Origin: Thermoproteota archaeon
GTDB taxonomy: Archaea; Thermoproteota; Thermoprotei_A; Sulfolobales; Acidilobaceae
DNA: 36,643 nucleotides
Direction: 5' to 3'
Assembly: GCA_030549835.1 (NCBI GenBank)
Contig: JAUQQR010000013.1
Span: 1-36,643, forward strand
The notes beneath the pieces were generated by a model. The model searched no databases and was not told the DNA's origin. It saw only the letters and a program-made list of their open reading frames with translations. Shown here piece by piece: positions 1 to 6,822 of this stretch. The number at the start of each line of letters is the position of its first letter. The stretch's first letter is position 1. Position numbers and translations under genes: made by a program.

Positions 1-411
1 TGCTTTACCCCTATCTAGATTTTTATCTAAGTGTAGTAACTCGTGAATAACACCTATAGAGGTTATCATAGATGTTTTTATCATAACCATACTTGGAGTT
101 TTGGTTAGTATACAGTTATCACAGTTACATCTATTATGATATCTAACCCATAATACAACACTATTTTTTCCTCTATAAGCAATTTTAAACTCTATTTTTC
201 TCTTCTTAAGAGCTCTTATAAATTTCCTAAAAGTATCTGGTTTATCATAGCTAACTCTAAGCCATTCTTCTATATGTGAGCCTACAATGTTATGCCTGAG
301 AATTCTAGCAGCTATATCAATAGATAAGCCACAACATTCCCTGAAAACACTCGCAAGTTCACAATAACCCTTCCATAGAACATAACTTATGTAAGCTTTA
401 CTACTACTCAT
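1..411 (-). CDS. Unknown protein with HELLH motif (5' part, runs off the window)
   Basis: Open minus-strand frame from an ATG at 411 to the window edge, 137 codons with no stop, so the C-terminus is missing. Seen: a helical N-terminal part rich in aromatics and Cys (residues 1-60), a basic stretch (about 60-75), a Cys cluster C-N-C-D-N-C (95-100), and H-E-L-L-H at 123-127 followed by LDKN. HExxH is the zinc-binding signature of many metallopeptidases (zincins), so a small metallopeptidase-like protein is possible; a third metal ligand would lie beyond the edge. I do not recognise the family. An AT-rich stretch at 460-482 could hold its promoter, and a copy of the repeated element lies upstream. 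No neighbour suggests a function. Confidence that it is a real gene is good because the frame stays open and the codon use looks like the neighbours; the functional reading is weak. Confidence 0.6.
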   Translation of the reverse strand, partial: MSSSKAYISYVLWKGYCELASVFRECCGLSIDIAARILRHNIVGSHIEEWLRVSYDKPDTFRKFIRALKKRKIEFKIAYRGKNSVVLWVRYHNRCNCDNCILTKTPSMVMIKTSMITSIGVIHELLHLDKNLDRGKA

Positions 412-527
412 GAAATCTGCTACCCCAGCTATGAATACTAATAGAAAGTTTATGTAATCATATTATATATTTATATATATTATTTACTTGGAGATGCAAT
501 GATTAAATCTTATTCTTAAATCTGTAG

Positions 528-796
528 GAGTTCAGTCCGGTTCTGGTATAGGTTCGTTGCTTCATCTCTTTCCCCTTTTGGTCTCGGGTTTACATCACTC
601 TCTGGGTGGGTGTTTATGGCGATCTCCCAAGCATTATACATCTTGAGTACTGCTACTCTTTGGGGAGAGTTCTCATTTATGAGCTCTCTACCTCCTCACC
701 AGGTAGCTCCTAGCATTAAGGATTGCAGAGGTAGTTTACGGGATTTACCCCTACAGCTATAGATTAATATAAGCTGATATTAACAGTATAAAAAGT
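528..796 (+). repeat. Structured repeat element, copy A
   Basis: First of three related intergenic segments. It shares with copy B (1468-1684), in the same orientation: GAGTTCAG near the left end, TATAGGTTC, a CATC-rich pyrimidine stretch, GGTCTCGGG followed by CATCAC, ACATCTTGAG, a CTACCT...AGGTAG hairpin followed by AGCATTAAG, and a right end with TTAATATAA and TATAAAA. Spacing between blocks differs by lengths not divisible by three, so it is not coding. In this copy the core hairpin seen in B and C has decayed, while the right-hand hairpin (CTACCT / AGGTAG, about 688-706) is kept. Read on the minus strand, the right end gives a T5 tract just past the ndk stop, which could end ndk transcription. 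The stretch 412-527 outside the element is AT-rich and shows nothing else. Confidence 0.7.
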
Positions 797-808
797 TGCA
801 TTAGGCTA

Positions 809-1237
809 TTAGTATGATGGTACTATATCTGTATCTGTAAATATTACTTTTACTTCTTTCATGTATGATTCTTCTGAGTCTGAAGCGTGTATTACATTCT
901 CTAGTATTGAGAGTGAGTAGTCGCCTCTTATTGTTCCTGGCTGTGCCTTCCGCCCGTCTGTTACTCCTATCATTTGTCTTGCTACATTTATTGCTGAGTC
1001 TCCTTCTATTATTAATGCTACTATTGGGCCGCTTGATGCGAATTTTACTAGCTCCTCGTAGAAGTCTTTACCTCTATGTACGCTATAGAATTCTTCTGCT
1101 TGCTCTCTAGTCATCCATAACATTTTTAGTGCTCTTATCTTGAATCCTTTCTTCTCAAACCTAGATATTATCTCTCCTACTAAGCCTCTCCTAACAGCAT
1201 CTGGTTTTATGACTATTAATGTTCTCTCTATACTCAT
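809..1237 (-). CDS. ndk: Nucleoside diphosphate kinase
   Basis: Transfers the gamma-phosphate between nucleoside triphosphates and diphosphates through a phospho-histidine, keeping cytosolic NTP and dNTP pools balanced. The 142-residue product is full length for the family. It carries the N-terminal [12 protein letters not shown] block with Lys11, the GSD-like loop region, and the active-site block NVIHASDS with the catalytic His117 followed by the conserved Ser-Asp. It lies 17 bp downstream of rpl24e on the same strand, an arrangement common in archaea (S28e-L24e-Ndk), so the two are probably co-transcribed. A T-tract on the minus strand just after the stop (about 790-795) is a plausible terminator. 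Family call is certain. Confidence 0.97.
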   Translation of the reverse strand: MSIERTLIVIKPDAVRRGLVGEIISRFEKKGFKIRALKMLWMTREQAEEFYSVHRGKDFYEELVKFASSGPIVALIIEGDSAINVARQMIGVTDGRKAQPGTIRGDYSLSILENVIHASDSEESYMKEVKVIFTDTDIVPSY

Positions 1238-1254
1238 CTCTATTTACACCTATA

Positions 1255-1434
1255 CTAGTGTTTAACTGGTTTTCTAGTCCACGCTAGCTTCGCCGGGTTT
1301 CTACCAATTAAGTAGCTCTTCCTACATTTACTACTACAGAACCAGAATATCTCTCCTCTCACCGTTACATACATCATACCTGTTCCTGGCTCGATACTCC
1401 TACCACAAAAGCTACATACTCTCTCTTTAGGCAT
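1255..1434 (-). CDS. rpl24e: Ribosomal protein L24e
   Basis: A 59-residue zinc-ribbon protein of the archaeal and eukaryotic large ribosomal subunit. Translation from the ATG at 1434 gives the L24e pattern: CSFCG (Cys7, Cys10), then GTGMMYV, the FWFCSSKC block (Cys33, Cys37) and the C-terminal RNPAKLAWT signature, ending at TAG 1255-1257. The four cysteines form the expected C2-C2 zinc site. GGGGAG about 6 bases before the ATG is a good Shine-Dalgarno sequence, and CTATATAAG (1479-1487, minus strand) is a good TATA box about 45 bases upstream. ndk follows at once. In most archaea rps28e precedes it on the same strand; here rps28e points the other way and a repeat element separates them. Confidence 0.95.
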   Translation of the reverse strand: MPKERVCSFCGRSIEPGTGMMYVTVRGEIFWFCSSKCRKSYLIGRNPAKLAWTRKPVKH

Positions 1435-1467
1435 AGATTTCTCCCCAAGAGCTCCCTAATAATTAGA

Positions 1468-1684
1468 GAGTTCAGCTCTTATATAGGTTCATCGCCTCAT
1501 CCCTTGTTTTTCCGCATTGGTCTCGGGCTTGCATCACCCTCTGAGGGCGTTCAGGGCGACCCCAGGCACTCCACATCTTGAGTATTTATAGAGAGCTACC
1601 TGTAGGTAGCTCTCAGCATTAAGTATAGGTAAATATGGTTTATAAGCTTTAATGATATAAACTAATATAAACAGCTATAAAACT
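1468..1684 (+). repeat. Structured repeat element, copy B
   Basis: Best preserved copy of the element, lying in the divergent gap between rpl24e and rps28e. The core (about 1519-1583) matches inverted copy C at 6917-6977 almost base for base: CATCACCCTCT, GCGTTCAGGG, GACCCC, GGCACT and CACATCTT are shared. It ends in a perfect inverted repeat, GAGAGCTACC (1591-1600) and GGTAGCTCTC (1605-1614), around a TGTA loop. Copy A keeps this hairpin with a different loop. GC-rich paired segments in an AT-rich genome suggest an RNA. Its two ends overlap TATA-like sequences: CTATATAAG facing rpl24e and CTATAAAA facing rps28e. The remaining gap (1685-1747) holds TTTAATATTTAG, a closer TATA candidate for rps28e. 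Confidence 0.75.
1479..1487 (-). promoter_or_regulatory. TATA box for rpl24e-ndk
   Basis: CTATATAAG on the minus strand, 45 bases before the rpl24e ATG. This predicts a start site near 1457 and a leader of about 20 bases that includes the GGGGAG ribosome-binding site. It lies inside the left part of repeat copy B; copy A has CTATACCAG at the equivalent place. Inferred from sequence only. Confidence 0.5.
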
Positions 1685-1747
1685 CAAAACAGCTACATTA
1701 CACTTAATAGGTTTAATATTTAGACTTATCATTTAGGGTTTAGAGAG

Positions 1748-1987
1748 TTGAGTTCTAGTAGTGAGTCTAGTATTATAGAGGAGATAGGATACCCAGCCGA
1801 AGTAATACAGATAATAGGTAGAACCGGAGTTACAGGAGAGGTAACTCAGGTTAGAGTTAGGATACTGGAAGGTAAGGATAAGGGTAGAATACTAACAAGG
1901 AATGTTCTTGGAGCTGTAAGAATAGGAGATATAATAATATTAAGAGAAACAGAGAGAGAAGCTAGGAAGCTAACTGGAAAGAGGTAA
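1748..1987 (+). CDS. rps28e: Ribosomal protein S28e
   Basis: Small-subunit ribosomal protein with an OB-like fold, found only in archaea and eukaryotes. The 79-residue product has the diagnostic [28 protein letters not shown] and the acidic-to-basic C-terminus around LRETEREAR, full length for the family. It starts with TTG at 1748; no better start exists, and TTTAATATTTAG about 30 bases upstream fits a leaderless transcript. nfeD begins 4 bp after its stop with a GAGGT ribosome-binding site inside the S28e end, so the two form an operon. Odd points: L7Ae, normally its neighbour in archaea, is not here, and rpl24e is divergent rather than downstream. Confidence 0.95.
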   Translation: MSSSSESSIIEEIGYPAEVIQIIGRTGVTGEVTQVRVRILEGKDKGRILTRNVLGAVRIGDIIILRETEREARKLTGKR

Positions 1988-1991
1988 AATA

Positions 1992-2375
1992 ATGGATAAA
2001 ATAACAGTATTAATAGGGCTAATTGATGAACTACTAATAGCATTAGCATTAGTTGGAGTACTATCAGTAATAGCATATCATTTAAACATAATTGGGTTAG
2101 GGGAAGCCATAGTATTAACAATAATATTAGCGGCTATATTAGCATTTATAGCATATAAGGTACTAGAGGTGCATAGGCAAAAAGTTAGGGTAGGAATAGA
2201 AGCGTATATAGGGAAGAAAGCTAAGGTAGTAGAGGTGCGTGGAAGTAAAATACTGATAATGGTTGAAGGAGAGCTTTGGCAGGCAGAGAGTGAAGATAAG
2301 CTAGAACAGGGAGAAACAGTTATAATCGTCGGCTTTATAAATGGGAAGTTTAAAGTAAAATTGCTAAAAGCATAA
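1992..2375 (+). CDS. nfeD: NfeD-like membrane protein
   Basis: 127 residues: a short N-terminus, two hydrophobic helices (about 11-31 and 37-59), then a soluble C-terminal domain (about 65-125) with the NfeD OB-fold pattern YIGKKAKVVE ... KILIMVEGELWQAES ... GETVIIVGFINGKFKVKLL. NfeD proteins are membrane partners of stomatin-like proteins and membrane serine proteases and are thought to act in membrane quality control. This is the short form without the ClpP-like protease domain. No stomatin gene is in the window. ATG at 1992 has GAGGT about 8 bases upstream, inside rps28e, so translation is probably coupled. The family assignment is good; the exact role is unknown. Confidence 0.82.
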   Translation: MDKITVLIGLIDELLIALALVGVLSVIAYHLNIIGLGEAIVLTIILAAILAFIAYKVLEVHRQKVRVGIEAYIGKKAKVVEVRGSKILIMVEGELWQAESEDKLEQGETVIIVGFINGKFKVKLLKA

Positions 2376-2882
2376 CTAGCTATCTTCTCTTAAGAACTCA
2401 ACTACTACATCTCTTATTTTAACCTGCTCAGCTAGCTGTAGGGCCTTCTCTAAGCTTCCTTTTGCTATATCATCTACTCTATAACCTAGCTTAATGTACT
2501 GGTTTGCTTTGATATATGTTGCTATACTATCTCCAATTCTTGCTATTATACTCTCTAATGTTCTACCCTCTCTATACTCTAAGTATAGGTTTTTTAGTTC
2601 TGGCTCTATATTTAGCATATCATATGCTCTCATTTCAGCCTCCTCTTTAGCCATATCTATCCCAGCCTTCCTACTAATATCACCTATAATAGCCTCTGCT
2701 AGGTCGTGAACAATAGCTATAGCTAGTGTTTTTTCAGGATTCGCGTTGAGTCCTCTCTTCTTGGCTTTTATAGCAATCTCATATGATACTAGTGCTGATG
2801 CAAAGAGGTGCTCGGCTACAGTCTCTGATATAATATGTGGTACACCTCTAAGCATCCACCCTGTTCTTGCTAAGCTACTCAA
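2376..2882 (-). CDS. HD-domain phosphohydrolase, YfbR/HDDC2 type
   Basis: HD-superfamily metal-dependent phosphohydrolase resembling 5'-deoxynucleotidases of the YfbR/HDDC2 group, which remove phosphate from deoxynucleoside monophosphates. Seen: RTGWMLRGV near the start, SETVAEHLF with the first metal His, the IVHDLAEAIIGD block with the HD doublet, and RIGDSIATYIKA with a later conserved Asp. The first usable standard start is TTG at 2882 (168 residues), but the frame stays open upstream and encodes LDIRDIIVALSSLARTGW, the helix homologs normally have before RTGW. The only start-like codon there is CTG at 2909, after GGTG. The true protein is therefore probably 9 residues longer. Substrate is not determined by the sequence. 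It follows the JAMM-motif gene on the same strand. Confidence 0.82.
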   Translation of the reverse strand: MSSLARTGWMLRGVPHIISETVAEHLFASALVSYEIAIKAKKRGLNANPEKTLAIAIVHDLAEAIIGDISRKAGIDMAKEEAEMRAYDMLNIEPELKNLYLEYREGRTLESIIARIGDSIATYIKANQYIKLGYRVDDIAKGSLEKALQLAEQVKIRDVVVEFLREDS

Positions 2883-2956
2883 AGCTACTATAATATCCCT
2901 AATATCCAGGGCTAGACACCATTTAACAGCTAATACTCTAAGCTTATAGGTAAATC

Positions 2957-3682
2957 TTAATAGTTAACTACATCAAGAATTATACTCTTAAGCTTTAATG
3001 GCTTACTTATCTCGCCATAATTTAATAGCTTAATATAGTCTTCAACATCCATAAAGCCGACCCTGGCCATGTAGAAGTAGCATGACTTGGTAGCTATAGC
3101 CTCAAAGAATGAGAGATCAGCTAGAGAGTAGACAGAGCTCTCAACATCACTCTTCGAGAAGCCGCATCCGCCATCAGGGTGTGTATGGATTTTCCCTACA
3201 GCATTAACACTAGGTATAACTACTCGAAATCTCTCACCTTCAAAAACATATAGTGAACCTTGTAGACTATATATGATAATGTACTCTATGCCTGAGATAG
3301 AAGTCTTATATGCAAGTGATCTGAGAAGAGTAGAGTCGAATATTAATGGTACTAGCGGAATTCTCTCATATAGATTCTTAAGCTTAATGCTAGAGTTAGG
3401 CAACCTCTTATTCTCGATAACTATATCTAGATTTAAATCTTCAATTCTAGTCTTAGACTCTGAGATCCAGCTAGCTCCATCTACGTAAACTCTTAGTAAT
3501 CCTTCCACTACCGCTTTCCCCACAATATCATAATCTAATATATTAGGGTATACTCTAATAAACCCTGTATCTAAATCTTCAGCATCAAGCTCTATAAGCT
3601 TAATAATAGAGGATGCTATAGATAAGAGTGTTGAAGCCTGAGTTATAGCTGAGGTCTGCCACTTCCTCAAGATCACCACCAC
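2957..3682 (-). CDS. JAMM/MPN-motif metalloprotease-like protein
   Basis: 241 residues. The C-terminal half contains G-K-I-H-T-H-P (His166, His168) followed by six residues and S-x-x-D (Ser176, Asp179), which is the JAMM zinc motif HxHPx6SxxD of the MPN/JAB superfamily. The upstream catalytic Glu could be Glu133 in GIEYIII. JAMM proteins include deubiquitinase-like isopeptidases that act on small archaeal modifiers. The N-terminal 120 residues match nothing I recognise and are longer than in simple archaeal JAMM proteins. The start is GTG at 3682; a TTG a few codons downstream is also possible. No SAMP/Urm1-like or E1-like gene is nearby, so a role in protein modification is only an inference. 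Confidence 0.7.
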   Translation of the reverse strand: MVVILRKWQTSAITQASTLLSIASSIIKLIELDAEDLDTGFIRVYPNILDYDIVGKAVVEGLLRVYVDGASWISESKTRIEDLNLDIVIENKRLPNSSIKLKNLYERIPLVPLIFDSTLLRSLAYKTSISGIEYIIIYSLQGSLYVFEGERFRVVIPSVNAVGKIHTHPDGGCGFSKSDVESSVYSLADLSFFEAIATKSCYFYMARVGFMDVEDYIKLLNYGEISKPLKLKSIILDVVNY

Positions 3683-3779
3683 ACAATTACACTATTCCCA
3701 ATACTACTACACTATATATCCTATCCTCTATGAAAGTTTTATAAGTTATCATACACAGTTAACAATCCGGTGTTTTAGT

Positions 3780-5003
3780 TTGGATTTCTCATTCTCTAGG
3801 GATGAGGAGCTCTTTAGAGAGTCGATTAGGAGTTTCCTAAGTAAGAGGCTATCGCCTATATGGGAGTCTATTGATGAGAATCAGCTAATACCCATAGATA
3901 TAATTAGAGATTTGGGGTCTCAGGGATTCTTCGGTATACCTATACCTGAGGATTATGGTGGTCAGGGTGGAACATTTACTCTTGCAGCTATAGCTGCTGA
4001 AGAGGTCGCATACCATGATCCATCTATGGCTACGGCTGTTTATACATTACTAAATAATGCTTGGCCCTACATTCTATACCTCTATGGGAAGGAGAGTATT
4101 AGAAGCAGTATTCTACCTAAAGTATCCTCTGGTGTAGGATTCTTCGGGATTGCATCTACAGAACCTCAAGGTGGTAGTGATATTGCAAGTCTTAAAACAT
4201 CAGCATTAAGAGATGGAGATTACTATAGGGTGTATGGTGAAAAGATATATGTTAGCGGTGTTAGAGAAGCCTTAGAGCAGCTTGAGCTAGGAGGATGGCT
4301 TTTAATAGCTAGGACTGGTAGAATAGAGGATAAGCATAAAGGATTAACATGCTTTGCATTAATAGGTAAGAGAGATGGTAGAATAATAAGTAATCTAAGC
4401 TATACTAAACTAAACACTATTGGTAGGCATGGTATATCTACTGGGATACTAACACTAGATGGTGTAGAGATACATAAAGATTACGTTATAGGAGAGGAGA
4501 ATAGAGGATTTTATATAGCAATGGAAGGGTTTAACCTAGCTAGGCCACTAGTAGCAGCAGCTAATATAGGAGCAGCTCGATGGGCCCTAGAAGAGGTAGT
4601 TAAGTGGAGTAGAGAGAGGGTATTATTCGATAAGCCTATAGCGAGCTTCCAAGGAGTAAGCTTCCCCCTAGCAGAGCTAGCAGTAGAATTAGAAGCTGCA
4701 AGACTACTAGTATATAAGACTGTATGGTTAGCAGATAGGATATATATAAGGAGAGAGCCTGGATTAAAGCCAGTAGATCTAGCATTCTACGCTGCAGCAT
4801 CAAAAATGAAAGCTGTCGAAACAGCCTATAAAATATTTGAAACAGCATTGAAGACACTAGGAGCACTATCATACACTAAAGAATCTAAGATACATAGAGG
4901 ATTCTTAGGAATACTATCATATCTAGTTGGAGCTGAGGGGGCACAAAACATCATGAGATACATAGTTGCGAGAGAATTAATAGGTAAAGAGTATGTAAAG
5001 TAG
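3780..5003 (+). CDS. Acyl-CoA dehydrogenase
   Basis: 407-residue flavoprotein of the acyl-CoA dehydrogenase family, which makes a trans-2,3 double bond in acyl-CoA and passes electrons to an ETF-type acceptor. All domains are present: the N-terminal helical domain, the middle beta domain with FGIASTEPQGGSD (flavin and substrate binding), and the C-terminal helical domain with FDKPIASFQGVSFPLAE and the AEGAQNIMRYIVARELIG block near the end. The Glu of that block aligns with the catalytic base of short- and medium-chain enzymes. It starts at TTG 3780. No other beta-oxidation gene, thiolase or ETF gene is in the window, so it is an orphan here. The chain length or branched substrate cannot be told. 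It converges with apgM. Confidence 0.92.
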   Translation: MDFSFSRDEELFRESIRSFLSKRLSPIWESIDENQLIPIDIIRDLGSQGFFGIPIPEDYGGQGGTFTLAAIAAEEVAYHDPSMATAVYTLLNNAWPYILYLYGKESIRSSILPKVSSGVGFFGIASTEPQGGSDIASLKTSALRDGDYYRVYGEKIYVSGVREALEQLELGGWLLIARTGRIEDKHKGLTCFALIGKRDGRIISNLSYTKLNTIGRHGISTGILTLDGVEIHKDYVIGEENRGFYIAMEGFNLARPLVAAANIGAARWALEEVVKWSRERVLFDKPIASFQGVSFPLAELAVELEAARLLVYKTVWLADRIYIRREPGLKPVDLAFYAAASKMKAVETAYKIFETALKTLGALSYTKESKIHRGFLGILSYLVGAEGAQNIMRYIVARELIGKEYVK

Positions 5004-5120
5004 TAATTAAAACATTAAACTACTAAAAACTCTTAATCCTTTACCTCTAATCTACTATTGTAAATTATGTAATTTTTAAGCATAGCTACTATCTAAGGAA
5101 AATCCTGATAGTTACTAGAT

Positions 5121-6419
5121 CTAGTGGTGATAGCCTAGCTTTAATTCTAGATCTCTCTTAATCTCTACAATTCTAGGTAATAGTTTGTATCCTCTATCTA
5201 TTACTCCTAGTAGGCCGTCCTTAAAGTCTATCTCTGAGTATCTCCTCTTCTTCTCTGGTAAATTAGAGTGTGATATCATTACTGGTACTGGGCTATCGCT
5301 ATGAGCCCTTATATCCCATGGCGTTGAGTGATCAGATGTTACTACTATCATAGTCTTCACTCTATCTATATGGTCTAGTAGTAATTTAAAGAAGTATTTA
5401 TCTATATCTTCAATTGCTTTTAATTTTCTCTCATAGTCTCCGTCATGTCCCGGCTCGTCTGGCCCTTTAAGATGTACGTATACTGCATCGGTTTGACTTA
5501 GTGCTTCTAATGCTAGTTTAGCTTCTTTTTCTAAAAGCTCTTCTCTAGTGTAATCCTCGATATTTATACTAATGATATTCATTCCTAGAGCTCTCCCTAT
5601 ACCTATCTCCACGGGCATTTCAGCTATACATGTAAAGCTCATATTAAACTTTGACTTTATAGGTTCTACTTGAGGTATTTTATCTCCAGGATCTCTTAGT
5701 AGTACTGCGTTTGCTTTAGGTAGTCTTCTAGACTCTCTCTCTTTGTTTATCGGGTGACTTTCTAGTATCTCAATAGCTTTAAGTGTAAACTCGTTTACTA
5801 GCTCTGCTGTGATCTTAGCCTCTAATGTATCATCTAATGGTTTAGCCTCAGCTATTTTATCACTATAACTTTTAACAGCTATACTAATAAGCCCCCTCCT
5901 CTCATATGCTGGATCAGTGTTTGATATATTAGCTGATAGCTTTACATTAGAATGCCTAAGTATTAAGACACCCCTATGACCTATAGTAGCTTTAAAAGAT
6001 ACTGTAGCCTTACCTCCTGATAGTTTCAAGCCATCAATAGCCTTAGCCAACTCCCTAGCTTCATAGCTACTAAGACTCCTACCAACTCTCCTATCAATAA
6101 TTTTAAAAGTCTTAGAATCTATTGTAGCAAAATTAGCTCTAAGAGCTATACCTCCAGAAATATCAAGCCCAACGCCTAGAGCCTCTAGAGGACCCCTCCC
6201 AGTATAGTATACGCTTGGGTCATAGCCTAAAATAGATAAAACAGCAGCATCACTCTCAGGGGAGATACCTGGAGCAATAGTATACATAAGCCCAGTTAAG
6301 CTACCATAAGCTAGAGAGTCTAAGTTAGGCTTAAAAGCTTCCTCGAGAACCCTCCTAGGAGAATTAAAACTATCTGAGGCGCCATCAATCACAACATATA
6401 GAACCTTCAACCACAACAC
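5121..6419 (-). CDS. apgM: 2,3-bisphosphoglycerate-independent phosphoglycerate mutase, archaeal type
   Basis: Interconverts 3- and 2-phosphoglycerate in glycolysis and gluconeogenesis without a bisphosphoglycerate cofactor. At 432 residues it is full length for the archaeal family (alkaline phosphatase superfamily). Seen: the N-terminal metal Asp (VIDGASD, Asp12), the phospho-serine in GISPESDAAVLSILGYDP (Ser56), the YYTGRGPLEALG signature, and the C-terminal metal sites DEPGHDGD and TSDHSTPW. The start is GTG at 6419; a TTG three codons further in would also work. It lies between the orphan acyl-CoA dehydrogenase (convergent) and the initiator tRNA, apparently as a single gene. Confidence 0.95.
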   Translation of the reverse strand: MLWLKVLYVVIDGASDSFNSPRRVLEEAFKPNLDSLAYGSLTGLMYTIAPGISPESDAAVLSILGYDPSVYYTGRGPLEALGVGLDISGGIALRANFATIDSKTFKIIDRRVGRSLSSYEARELAKAIDGLKLSGGKATVSFKATIGHRGVLILRHSNVKLSANISNTDPAYERRGLISIAVKSYSDKIAEAKPLDDTLEAKITAELVNEFTLKAIEILESHPINKERESRRLPKANAVLLRDPGDKIPQVEPIKSKFNMSFTCIAEMPVEIGIGRALGMNIISINIEDYTREELLEKEAKLALEALSQTDAVYVHLKGPDEPGHDGDYERKLKAIEDIDKYFFKLLLDHIDRVKTMIVVTSDHSTPWDIRAHSDSPVPVMISHSNLPEKKRRYSEIDFKDGLLGVIDRGYKLLPRIVEIKRDLELKLGYHH

Positions 6420-6477
6420 CTATTATGCAGGGGAATTAGGGAATACTTAAAAATAAGATGATGGCGGAGGCCTGGCA

Positions 6478-6554
6478 TGGTAGCGGGGGGTGGATTTGAA
6501 CCACCGACCTCGGGGTTATGAGCCCCGCGGGCTGCCAGGCTGCCCTACCCCGCT
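6478..6554 (-). tRNA. Initiator tRNA-Met (CAT), CCA encoded
   Basis: The minus strand folds as a complete cloverleaf: acceptor AGCGGGG/CCCCGCT, GGTTCAAATCC T-arm, anticodon CAT in the loop CTCATAA, and discriminator A followed by an encoded CCA (6478-6480). The first acceptor pair is A1-U72 and the anticodon stem carries three consecutive G-C pairs (GGG/CCC), both hallmarks of the archaeal initiator tRNA rather than the elongator. No intron is present. A reading frame over this region on the plus strand is a translation artefact of the tRNA. Confidence 0.96.
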
Positions 6555-6634
6555 GTTTCACTCCGCCACTATACTATTATTTACTCCTAACCTCTTATAT
6601 TTTAAAATAATCTTTACAACTGCCCTAATATACT

Positions 6635-6793
6635 CTACTTACATTCTATCTCCTTTCCATCCTCTGCTACTAGTATTAGGTTAAGTTTCCTAGCAAAATC
6701 ACATAAAGCATCTAATGGTATAACTGCTCTTTGTCCTATCTCTGTCTCTATTATTGCTAGCTGCTGTCTCCTCTTAACTTTAGCCTTTACCAT
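6635..6793 (-). CDS. Small basic protein, 52 residues, unknown
   Basis: Translates from ATG 6793 to TAG 6635-6637 as a 52-residue protein: a basic N-terminus (MVKAKVKRRQQ), then IETEIGQRAVIPLDALCDFARKLNLILVAE and a short charged tail with one Cys. No family is recognised. Support for a real gene comes from its promoter: CTATAAAA on the minus strand (6815-6822) lies about 25 bases before the ATG, ideal for a leaderless archaeal transcript, and little space is left between it and the tRNA. The promoter lies in the right end of repeat copy C. The basic N-terminus would suit nucleic acid binding, but this is only a guess. Confidence 0.6.
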   Translation of the reverse strand: MVKAKVKRRQQLAIIETEIGQRAVIPLDALCDFARKLNLILVAEDGKEIECK

Positions 6794-6814
6794 GGCTCCA
6801 CGCAACTGTTTCAG

Positions 6815-6822
6815 TTTTATAG
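6815..6822 (-). promoter_or_regulatory. TATA box of the 52-residue gene
   Basis: CTATAAAA on the minus strand, centred about 25 bases before the ATG at 6793, predicting a leaderless mRNA. It is part of AATATAAACAGCTATAAAA, a sequence also found at the right end of repeat copy B (1664-1682), where it lies upstream of rps28e. Confidence 0.55.

Noticed and set aside
528-1684. Copies A and B as diverged protein-coding genes
   Set aside because: Length differences between conserved blocks are not multiples of three and stops occur in all frames.
1468-1684. Box C/D guide RNA
   Set aside because: CTGA and TGATG-like motifs are present, but the standard C-guide-D'-C'-guide-D spacing is not.
1846-2121. 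Minus-strand hydrophobic frame opposite rps28e and nfeD
   Set aside because: Fully antisense to two real genes; its composition reflects the reverse complement of their codons.
6490-6684. Plus-strand reading frame beginning MDLNHRPRGYEP
   Set aside because: It is the well-known artefact of reading through the complementary strand of a tRNA; the initiator tRNA occupies 6478-6554.
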